Shown: positions 55,734 through 64,000 of the stretch, one piece after another
Position numbering within the stretch: the first letter of the stretch is position 1
Layout: the number at the start of each line of letters is the position of its first letter
NCBI RefSeq assembly: GCF_026151205.1
Contig: NC_087078.1
Location: 3,004,175-3,068,174, forward strand
From: Bolinopsis microptera
Taxonomy: Eukaryota; Ctenophora; Tentaculata; Lobata; Bolinopsidae
Reading direction: 5' to 3'
DNA length: 64,000 nt
Program-made: the position numbers and the translations under genes
The notes under the pieces: generated by a model
Told to the model about the DNA's origin: nothing
Database searches by the model: none
The model's input: only the letters and a program-made list of their open reading frames with translations

Positions 55734-56529
55734 GAAGGGTGTGTGTTACAGGAGATTTTCTCAGCTTTGAAGCATTTTTTACCCGAAGGGTTGACTCAAA
55801 GAGTTTTATAACTGTCAAGTATTTGTAAATAGGCGTTGTAACATTTTCAGATATTTATTATTTATCTTTACAGAAAATAAGCCGCTTTTAATCTCATTTC
55901 CAAATCGGCACCTGTAACGTTAGCAGCATCTTCGACTACGCATACTATTGAGTTTTTAAAGTTTCCCTCGTGCCCATAGTTGTTCATGCTAGCCCAGATA
56001 AACTTCCCGCTCAATTCCAGTTACATCTAATAACATAATTACTAAACCCTAAATGGCTCTGTTTAGTTATATAATCGATTGATGATATTGGTTTAATAAT
56101 TAACGACTAATTGGCCAATTAATTGATTATTGAATTAATATATAATTAGCCATTTAATCAATCAATTTGCCAATCCATAACGAATCAGACAGGCTATTCG
56201 ATCAACTGATTGAAATTTTATTTGAATAGAAGATGCACGATGAATCTTTGATTTTTGTAATAATAATAATTGAGAATGCGGATGGGGCAGGATACAACTA
56301 ATTGGAAAAAATTCTCTGGAATTTTACGACAAAAGGTCTACTAAAATTTATGTTGGAACGCGCCAAGAGACTATTGATGATACCGTTTATTTTGGCGCGC
56401 AATTTATTGTTTAACGATATCATCGAGAGTGATCTGACGACGAAATTTTCATTTTAATATTACAAGTATCCAGTTTAAAAGCATCAGTAGTCACATAATA
56501 TTATTCAAACTACCGATATCACCTAGGAT
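55734..56529. other. Intergenic between PIH1D1 and the coiled-coil gene
   Basis: AT-rich; 56060-56190 is built of ATTAATTGATTAA-like near-palindromes. GCGCGCC occurs twice near 56350-56400 (GGAACGCGCCAAG, TTTGGCGCGCAA), a possible E2F-like promoter motif for the next gene. Confidence 0.35.
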
Positions 56530-57566
56530 ATGGCTCTTGAGAACATCTCCACCCCACGTCTGATGACAGATTTACACGGTGTCACGGGGAAAATAGAACT
56601 TCCTCGTGGACAGAGACATATCGCTACTTGTAACCTTCCTGTCAGGTTTATATAACCATTAACCATGCTTCTATTTATCTAGACTAACTCCTTTCAATAA
56701 TATCAATGCAAATTTTTTACGATCTTTGATTCCTTTAAATAATGTTAAAAAGAGGAATTTTAGGGGGCCGAGTTATGTCACAATGAGCGACTGGTAGGTT
56801 TTATATAGCCTCTAACTGCTGATGCTACAATATTTACAGCACAGGCCAAAATTGCTGACTATCCCATACAAAGCATTTAGACTTTTAAACTTACGGTAAT
56901 TTTCACACTGCAGTCTGCACGTATTACGTACTTTGAAACAAGTTTAGCAAAGAGGCAATTTTAGAAGAAGTGAAAATTGTTGGAAATATTTGACACTTAT
57001 CCTTTATCATAAATAAAATGGTCATATTTGTTGGCAAACCTGAAAAACAAGATCAAGGTTTAATCAAGATTTGATAACATTCACTAATACAATTAACCGA
57101 ATTATCAGGAGTGGCTTCTCGGAGCCGTTACCGTTAGCAGAACAGTACTGTGGAGATAGTGATGCCGTACTTCAGGCTCAGTACCAACGCATTGCGTACC
57201 AGAAATACCAAGTTAGTCCACAAACATATGCCAGAGTTCATTAGGATTGAAAATATTATATCATTTTTTAGTCTGCATCATATTATATGTCTCTAGAATC
57301 ACGATTGTTTTAGGAGGAAAAATATGTTGATCATGAACAAGGCTATATTTCAGGCGGAAAAAGAGAGGAAAATAGCGGAATTCCAACTGAAAGTGAAAGA
57401 ACGGTTGAGAGTAATGAAGGTGCGGGAACAACAAGATATGGTCGACAGAACCCTGCAACTCACTGAGTCTGAGAACCTGTTGATGAAAAGTGTTGACCCG
57501 GTTAAGAAGCCTCCTATCGTAGCTTCACCTCTTGTGGCCATCAACTCTCAGGTAACAGTCTGCTAA
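56530..57566 (+). CDS. Small coiled-coil protein (three exons), unidentified
   Basis: Exons 56530-56645, 57109-57211 and 57354-57566 join in phase with GT-AG introns to give about 143 residues, starting MALENISTPRLM. Residues ~70-110 (EKERKIAEFQLKVKERLRVM) form a strongly charged predicted coiled coil. The third exon either ends at the TAA at 57564-57566 or uses a GTAACA donor after 57551 and continues. There is little room for continuation, because the convergent SRCR gene ends at 57620. The N-terminal helix has a faint likeness to centrosomal coiled-coil proteins such as CCDC15, which I would not assert. No other domain is visible. Confidence 0.55.
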
Positions 57567-57619
57567 TTAAGTCTCTTTTTTTCGTTTTGGTTAAAGTCTC
57601 TTCAGAATAAGGGGAATAA

Positions 57620-59108
57620 TCAATTGATTTTTTCCAATTTCTTTAAAAGTTGAGCAATCAGCAAATCTTTTTGGGTAATTTGCAAATCTTTTTGGTCAAT
57701 CTGAGAGTTCTTCTTCACTAAAAGAAAAACTATAACGGTACAAGCTAAAATCAAGATCGCTATGGCCAGATTCTCACCAGCCTCCAATTTTTCTTCTTCA
57801 CCCCTCCGATCTATAGTTTTGCTGCTGCCGCTACTATCTTGTCTTGATCTACAAGAGATGTAGATATCCTTGCCGTGAACACAATTGTGAGACGTAGTGT
57901 ATCCACACGTCCTCCACTCCCCCGCAGTGCAGTTCATATCATCTAGTGCTATACGGTAGTTGCCCCAAGACATGGCAACTCGCCAACTCTCAGCTGCAGA
58001 ATAACCCATGTCCCGACAGGCTGCATCAGCCGAGTTGTTGGAGAATTGGTCCCCGCAAACTGTCCCACCGTTATAGAGCAGTAAAAATTCCTGGCTACCT
58101 GGAATATAGATTATGGCTGTCTCAATCCATGGGAAATTTCAACAATTTTCAATTCTTAAATCTTATCTTTTTCTAATCTCAAACTTGAAACCCTGTCATT
58201 GATAAAACGTTAATAAGAACCAATTACCTGACACAGTGTACCCTCTCTTGTCGACTAAAGAGAACGAACTGCGGGACCCCGAACATGTTATAAACACGTC
58301 TCTATCATGACCGAGATAGTGAGAATCAGAGTGGTTGCAGGTTGACCAATCAGCCAAGGAACACTGAACAGTGTCAGTTAATACTGGGTAGGTTGTTTGG
58401 ATATGCCACTTCTGTCCAGATGTCCACTGGAGCGCTCCTGTAAAGCCCATAACTTTGCAGATAGCATGAGCTGCAGTTGAGTTGAAGTTATTGCTACCAA
58501 CAGTACCCTCGTTGTGCAGAAGTAGGCCTTCTTGTTCTCCGGTTGTGATGTAGTTACCGGACGAGTCTACCAGTTGGAACACTGATGCTACCCCTGAAGG
58601 TGGTAGATGTGTTAACTCTTTTGGTAGATGTGGTAGATGTGGTAGATGTGTTAACTCTTTACTTAATTTTTCTAGTCTCTGCTCAAGAGGCTTAGAAATT
58701 TTGTAGGCTTAATCTTTCTTCAAAACAAAAGATGTTGTTTTTTGGTGATATCTGCGTATTCTGATATCGGCCTAATTTGGCAGTGAGACTCACTTGGTAA
58801 ACAGGTCACAAAAACATCCCCCCCATGATTACAACGGTTTGGTGTATTGATGTAGCTGCAAGATGACCAATAGGGCAGTCGACAAATAACGTCGTCTAAT
58901 AATACGGTAAAACTATTCTGAATCTGCCATTTCATTCCAAATGTCCACTCAAGGGCACCTCCAAATCCCATTTCTTTGCAAATAGCATGAGCAGCAGTGA
59001 TGTTGAAGAGATCACGACAGACGGTCCCTCCGTTGTACAATAGTAACCCTTCCTGTCTTCCGTAAGTAATAGTGTTCCCTGAGATATCTATACGCCGGAA
59101 TTCCGCAT
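57620..59108 (-). CDS. Membrane receptor with three SRCR domains (first exon not found)
   Basis: Minus-strand exons 59108-58794, 58593-58228 and 58098-57620 have GT-AG introns, all in phase 1, so each domain is an exchangeable unit. Each exon encodes one scavenger receptor cysteine-rich domain. Examples are GGTVCRDLFNITAAHAICKE with DDVICRLPYWSSCSY, then AAHAICKVMGFTGALQW with VQCSLADWSTCNH, then GGTVCGDQFSNNSADAACRD with DDMNCTAGEWRTCGY. The domains are extracellular and bind ligands through disulphide-stabilised folds. The last exon adds a Ser/Glu linker, one transmembrane helix (AIAILILACTVIVFLLV) and a ~30-residue cytoplasmic tail with QIDQKDLQITQKDLLIAQ. The topology is type I. The signal-peptide exon should lie above 59109 but was not recognised. 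The gene is convergent with 56530-57566, its stop only 54 bp away. Confidence 0.82.
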
Positions 59109-59390
59109 CTGAAATACTCGTCCGTTATCTTAATAAGTTTATACTTAATTAGTTTCTACTTTAATAGTTTATACTTAAGGGGTACTGGTAGCAGGTAGCA
59201 GCTAACCAAACTGACTGGAAATGTTGTGCAAATTGTATTATTATCTTGTTGAAAAATTACCTCATAGTTCAGTTATCTTGATGTCATAATATTAACGAAG
59301 CAAATCATATCTTACTATATATAAAGCGAGACGATATATATATTGACGTATGTTTTGCGCGGTTTTGCAACGCCTTTGTTCCTCTGTAAA

Positions 59391-62300
59391 ATGCTAACAG
59401 TAACAATTTTAATCGACCAGCCCTCCACAACCTGGAGAAGGAGACCGCCAAGAGGAACTCTGTTTATGCCTAGTGATTCAGCTAAGTCAAACTATCATAA
59501 TATGCACTACCGAAGTTTACACAATGATACTCGTTTTGAAGATTACTTAAAGCTCTCAGACCAGTTTCCCACCCCCAGTGGTTACAGAGCTCAGAATACT
59601 AAAGCCGGGAAGAACAAGCACAGCACTACAGAACTAGCCGGACAGAACACAGGAAACTGCACACACAGTGCAGAACTGATTGTGATAACACGAAGTCCCG
59701 ACAAGATCACGGAGGACACTGCAATTACATCCACAAACACTACAAACTACTTGAACTTCCGGGCAGCCCCACTAAATACAAACACTAACTTGAACATCCG
59801 GGCAGCCCTTTTGAATATGTTAAATGCGAATGTGTACTTGAAATCATACTGTATATTAATATATCAATATATCCGTTTGTATTATAGTACTGCTATTATA
59901 ACTATATGTTATTACATCACACAAAATCTCACTAAAAGCTCCAATTTCACACACTTACACCGCCTGTCTGCTCAAGATTTATTTTGTTCTTTATACAGCA
60001 AAATATGTGTCAATGAAGGCAAAAGTCAAGAACTCGGGCGGAGTGTGGCCGCAGTCTCGCCACCCGGAGGTCTAGCGCGTACCATTGCACCACCGTCCTG
60101 GGTAACTGATAAGAAAAACAGCACCTCATATTCCAGCACTCCTCTTACTAGCATTTCCGGGAGTGTGAGCTGCTGCTATACACGACATGTATCCCAAAAT
60201 ATACATGATCCAAGTTATACACTGTGTGAGAGTTATATCTTGCAAAACTCAATAAATGTTGAATTGCTTAAACTAATATTCCTTTTACCCCTAGTTGCTG
60301 CTGTCATCGAAAATGAGGAAAGAGACAAGAACAGTGCCAACAACTCAACGAAAGAATCAACATCTGCAGGGAGGAACTCATCTATATCCGGAAGGAGGCC
60401 CCTGCGACCGCGCTCTGCTATTAACAATAGCAACTCGTCATCAAATGGTGATGGAGGAGACGATGAAGACGAGGGATTTAGACGGGAGAAGCTGAAAACG
60501 CAGTGCGAAAACGATGCAGTAGCCCCTTGCCCTACTTCAACCGAATTAATGAAGGAAGGAATCGATGAAAATGATGACAGTTTAAAAGTAGATTTGACAA
60601 ACGACCTTCACGATAAAAGAGATCAGTGGACTCCTTTACCACTACCTGTTAATTCTACCTATATCAATCAAGGTTCGGTAAACTTCATTAATATCAGAGA
60701 TATGTCAATCGTTAGAGGCATTTCCAGAGTATGGGACATCGCACGTAACGTGAGTGGGTTTAACGCCACTCAAGTCAACAGCACTGTTAACCTGAACATC
60801 TCAGTTGGGAACACTATCGGAGACATCTCATATCTATCTGATATTTCTCAGGAAACTGAATATGATGATGATGATAAATCAGAACCTGCAGGCAGTCCTT
60901 CACCCTCCCCCCTTTACCTGACACCGACCTCGAAAGTACCAACAAGTAGAGGAACACCCCCGAGGAAACATGTCGAACTGGACTACACATCCCCAGTGAG
61001 GACGAATTTCAAAAGCAGGTCACGCTCCAAATCTGAGAGCTCATACAGACGTGATCCGTACCACAAACCAACCCCAACAGCTCTTTTGAAACGAAGACTC
61101 AAAGAAAAGATTGCGCTCGAAAGATCCGCGGCTTTCAACGAAACACCAGTCGCGAGGATGAGACATAACTCTGAACCAGCCACCACTACGATTTCCTCAA
61201 ATGATTCACATAATCTCTCCTTTTCACAGGGAGTTGTTGGATGCACTAGAATAAGGGAAAGTGGCACTCACGACTGTGGCACCGACGGTGCCGGTATACA
61301 TTTGGAAAATGATTTACTGAACATGAATAACCCATTCCGCTTGAATATGAGCAATATTTCTAAAGCGGTGGAAAGAGCTCTGTCAACTGACCTAATGCAG
61401 ATTGACAACTCAAACCCGACAGTTACCATAACGTTCTGCCGAGAGGAGGTTGATCGAGTAACACGAATCAGTTCACTGGACGAACATCCACGTGACCTGA
61501 TCGAACAAAAGTCTCTCCTCTATCTGCTCGGTCAAATAAACCGTCACATGTCCCGCACAACATCATGCAATCAGAACTTTAACGGTCTAAAAATCACCAG
61601 CATGTCGAACAGAGCAAAACGAATGAAACTAGATGATGATAATTGCTACCCGCTTGGAATCTTGCATATCGGTAGGAGCAGGGGACTCGGCCTGCTACCT
61701 AAACGTGCTGCCCGCTTATCACTCAACGTCTATGATGTCGAAATGAGAAACTGGTCGTTCTTAACTATATCTTCGAAAACTCGGGCAACTATGATACCAA
61801 GTTTTGCTCCCGAAAGGAAGTTTGAAATGCATATACCTGATTACCACATAGTTATCATTCCATGCAACAGTGATGAAGGCTGCAATTTGTCACGGTCTTG
61901 TCAAAATTGCGTAGTTGTTGAAGATGGAAAAATACATGATGCCAGTGACGATCAGGGGAAGGAGACCACATGCCATCAAGAAGAAACAATGGCGGAAGAC
62001 AACAAAAAGTGTGTGATAGCTGAAAATAGCAAGAACGTCACAACAGAAGATGAAGAAAAGAAGACAGACTCTGAACCTTTTCACGAGAAGAAACTCTCAG
62101 TTCCTGATCATGCCGACTCTGACAGTGAGTACGATTCATGCGATCAAGAACCAGAGGACTCTGGAACAGAAAAAGTTGGAATTATGAATCACTCTGAAAC
62201 TGACTCTATTTCAGAAAATGATGTCAATGTACCCAACGACAGAGATGATGAAGATGGATATCTCGCCCAAGAACGTTCTTCAAATGTTGGTATCGCAGTC

Positions 62301-64000
62301 AATACAGAAACAGAAACGGATAAAGGAGAGGGAAGTGTTGCTGAGATTGCTGTGGCCCCAAATGAGAAACAGGTCAATGACGAACTTAAGATGGGTAAGG
62401 TAGAGGTGACCAATCTGCCGGAGGAGACAGAGCAGGAAACAGCAGGAGTTGGTAACCCTCCGCAATCTGACTCTTTACCTGGCAGTAATGACAATAACAG
62501 TAAGATTACAAACATTACCATTCCGACCCCATTCTTACAAAACAACGCCCACGAAGAAGTTGTCAGATTAAGGAACGGGGCCGTGGTTAAAGGTTGGCTA
62601 AAAGAGTGCAACATAAAATGTTACAACAAAACGGCAGACTGGAGCCGAGTGTATTTCATTGAGTACCTGGGCAATGTGGCATCAAGTAACTCTCCGTTGC
62701 AAAACAGTGTTACAAGTGATAGATATGCCCTTCACCCGAAAGTTATCAAAGAACTGATCGTATACCTGACAGACGATGCAGTAGTGAAAGAACTTAGCGC
62801 TCGAGGTGCATCTATCGCCGGAACGCCTGAAAAGAGAAAGAACAAGCTCACAGGTCTGTTCATTGATCTATACGGTGCCAATAAAAGCCCGGTCAAAAAC
62901 AAAAATGCTAAGAAGGGGAAACATGGGAAGAAAGGAAAGACGAAGTTGGGCCAGAACCACAAAGACGACTATACTAGTACAGAACCGGTCTGTGCACAAC
63001 CTGGCCCGGGAATAAAGACAACCATAATTAAGCAAACACCTGAGCCTCATGATATTAACGCAACAATACTAAGCGTTGTAGAAAGCCCCCTAAAAACGCT
63101 GGAAAATTGTATGCTGAAGCTAGATGATCGGTTATTAAAGCAAGAAAGTATGGTTGCAGCACTATCGAAGAAGATGGATGCCATAATACAAAACCCACTT
63201 AAAAACAACACTGAAATCGCTGAACGCTTCCACCTTCTGGAAGAAAATGATAAGACCCTATTCATCAATATCAAAGCGCTAAATACGGATAGTCAACGGT
63301 GCTCTGAAGAGACCCTGAATAAATTTAACTCAATAGCCCAAACGGTTGATAGGTTGGAGTCCTTGGTTAACATCTCTCCAAAGCCTGTCCTCTGCTCTTG
63401 TCACTGTGATGCAGAAAAAAGCCGAGATTTAAAAATGAATAGTCCCCTTAAAACAGCAACCATCTGCCGCTCACAGGATGCCGACTCTCAACGAGAAACT
63501 GTAACAAATGAAATTTTAACCCATGAAGAAACTGGTCCATTTACAGTGGATATCGGCGTCCAGACAGAAACCCTAAGAAACAGTTTATCTACAAGTCCGT
63601 CGACGACGGATAGTTGCGCCCAGACAGAAACAACTGTGTACGAGATTGCAACTCAAACCGAAGAAATGATCCCTCATTCTCTGAACGGTGCAAATGAAAC
63701 AGCCGATATGGAGGAACCATCTGCTCATGACGTTGAAAGAATCACCTTTGGCCTGCAACAACTCATAGAGTCAGTTAAAGATAAAGAAAAGATGATAATG
63801 GATCAGCTAAGCGACTTTACTTGTGAGCCAAATCAAAATGATACCATCAATTGTCTGCAACAACTCTTAAGGTCAACTAGAGATAAAGAAAAGGCGATAT
63901 CAAAGGAAGTTGAGTCAAATCACGATGAAACCATTCATAAGTGCTCATCATCTACCACGTTGTACTCGGAGATAATAGAGGCTAATGCGGAACCTATGGC
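59391..64000 (+). CDS. Very long uninterrupted ORF, unidentified, open at the window end
   Basis: From ATG 59391 to base 64000 the frame has no stop, giving at least 1,536 codons. The first in-frame stop upstream is at ~59322. Residues 1-300 include a repeated YLNFRAAPLNTN/LNIRAALLN motif and two hydrophobic stretches (ILIYQYIRLYYS; LLKLIFLLPLVAAVI). The middle is Ser/Thr/Asn- and acid-rich, with an SRSRSKSE stretch. A more ordered region around 61600-61860 has GILHIGRSRGLGLLPKRA and MHIPDYHIVIIPC. A later region, 62540-62880, has VVKGWLKECNIKCYNKTADW and a SAP-like VVKELSARGASIAGTPEK. It is followed by basic KKGKHGKKGKTK, coiled-coil segments (FHLLEENDKTLFINIK), three QTE motifs and a repeated LQQL..S..DKEK unit. 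I do not recognise it. The lack of introns hints at a retroelement ORF1 or a domesticated one, but no catalytic motif proves this. The start may lie further in. Confidence 0.6.
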   Translation, partial: MLTVTILIDQPSTTWRRRPPRGTLFMPSDSAKSNYHNMHYRSLHNDTRFEDYLKLSDQFPTPSGYRAQNTKAGKNKHSTTELAGQNTGNCTHSAELIVITRSPDKITEDTAITSTNTTNYLNFRAAPLNTNTNLNIRAALLNMLNANVYLKSYCILIYQYIRLYYSTAIITICYYITQNLTKSSNFTHLHRLSAQDLFCSLYSKICVNEGKSQELGRSVAAVSPPGGLARTIAPPSWVTDKKNSTSYSSTPLTSISGSVSCCYTRHVSQNIHDPSYTLCESYILQNSINVELLKLIFLLPLVAAVIENEERDKNSANNSTKESTSAGRNSSISGRRPLRPRSAINNSNSSSNGDGGDDEDEGFRREKLKTQCENDAVAPCPTSTELMKEGIDENDDSLKVDLTNDLHDKRDQWTPLPLPVNSTYINQGSVNFINIRDMSIVRGISRVWDIARNVSGFNATQVNSTVNLNISVGNTIGDISYLSDISQETEYDDDDKSEPAGSPSPSPLYLTPTSKVPTSRGTPPRKHVELDYTSPVRTNFKSRSRSKSESSYRRDPYHKPTPTALLKRRLKEKIALERSAAFNETPVARMRHNSEPATTTISSNDSHNLSFSQGVVGCTRIRESGTHDCGTDGAGIHLENDLLNMNNPFRLNMSNISKAVERALSTDLMQIDNSNPTVTITFCREEVDRVTRISSLDEHPRDLIEQKSLLYLLGQINRHMSRTTSCNQNFNGLKITSMSNRAKRMKLDDDNCYPLGILHIGRSRGLGLLPKRAARLSLNVYDVEMRNWSFLTISSKTRATMIPSFAPERKFEMHIPDYHIVIIPCNSDEGCNLSRSCQNCVVVEDGKIHDASDDQGKETTCHQEETMAEDNKKCVIAENSKNVTTEDEEKKTDSEPFHEKKLSVPDHADSDSEYDSCDQEPEDSGTEKVGIMNHSETDSISENDVNVPNDRDDEDGYLAQERSSNVGIAVNTETETDKGEGSVAEIAVAPNEKQVNDELKMGKVEVTNLPEETEQETAGVGNPPQSDSLPGSNDNNSKITNITIPTPFLQNNAHEEVVRLRNGAVVKGWLKECNIKCYNKTADWSRVYFIEYLGNVASSNSPLQNSVTSDRYALHPKVIKELIVYLTDDAVVKELSARGASIAGTPEKRKNKLTGLFIDLYGANKSPVKNKNAKKGKHGKKGKTKLGQNHKDDYTSTEPVCAQPGPGIKTTIIKQTPEPHDINATILSVVESPLKTLENCMLKLDDRLLKQESMVAALSKKMDAIIQNPLKNNTEIAERFHLLEENDKTLFINIKALNTDSQRCSEETLNKFNSIAQTVDRLESLVNISPKPVLCSCHCDAEKSRDLKMNSPLKTATICRSQDADSQRETVTNEILTHEETGPFTVDIGVQTETLRNSLSTSPSTTDSCAQTETTVYEIATQTEEMIPHSLNGANETADMEEPSAHDVERITFGLQQLIESVKDKEKMIMDQLSDFTCEPNQNDTINCLQQLLRSTRDKEKAISKEVESNHDETIHKCSSSTTLYSEIIEANAEPM

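Noticed and set aside
62189-63274. Several minus-strand frames opposite the long ORF
   Set aside because: Shadows of the plus-strand frame, which is continuous for 4.6 kb.

Overview
This window is nuclear DNA of an animal. It holds intron-containing host genes with GT-AG junctions that keep the reading frame: a PIH1D1-type chaperone adaptor, a three-domain SRCR receptor, and two small unidentified proteins. It also has a THG1 tRNA-His guanylyltransferase gene, several non-LTR retrotransposons, an LTR element and MITEs. AT-rich composition, SRCR genes and varied CR1/L2-like and RTE-like LINEs suggest an aquatic invertebrate, perhaps a cnidarian. The species cannot be fixed from sequence alone.

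Layout. 1-2916: the 3' end of a probable LTR retrotransposon, with a 48-bp coding repeat, a 77-bp non-coding array and a candidate LTR. 3204-4323: two exons of an unidentified minus-strand gene and a partial duplicate of one of them. 5950-8620: a decayed retroelement with YADD reverse transcriptase and C-terminal restriction-like nuclease signatures. 8621-16297: AT-rich, apparently gene-poor DNA with one promoter-like island and an old repeat. 16298-17117: a small three-exon minus-strand gene. 18165-21101: a 5'-truncated LINE. 24489-29705: a 5.2-kb foldback element between TTAA copies. 29973-30260: a hAT-type MITE.

31030-40320: an RTE-like LINE on the minus strand, split by a 6.1-kb plus-strand LINE (33774-39891) with a 6-bp target duplication. 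The inserted LINE has two long intact ORFs. Its ORF1 joins a coiled coil, an AlkB-like 2-oxoglutarate/Fe(II) dioxygenase and an SGNH/GDSL esterase. Its ORF2 has a PHD-like finger, an APE endonuclease and a reverse transcriptase. 41990-43880: another truncated LINE. 44300-48908: a LINE interrupted in frame by a second LINE, which creates one 1138-codon frame with two reverse transcriptases.

49951-50136: a TTAA hairpin MITE. 51449-57566: the host cluster THG1, PIH1D1 and a small coiled-coil gene, all plus strand. 57620-59108: the SRCR receptor gene, convergent with the coiled-coil gene. 59391 to the window end: one uninterrupted frame of at least 1,536 codons of unknown identity. The host genes are housekeeping or cell-surface functions with no evident shared pathway. 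Most structure in the window comes from repeated transposon insertion, including two clear LINE-into-LINE events.
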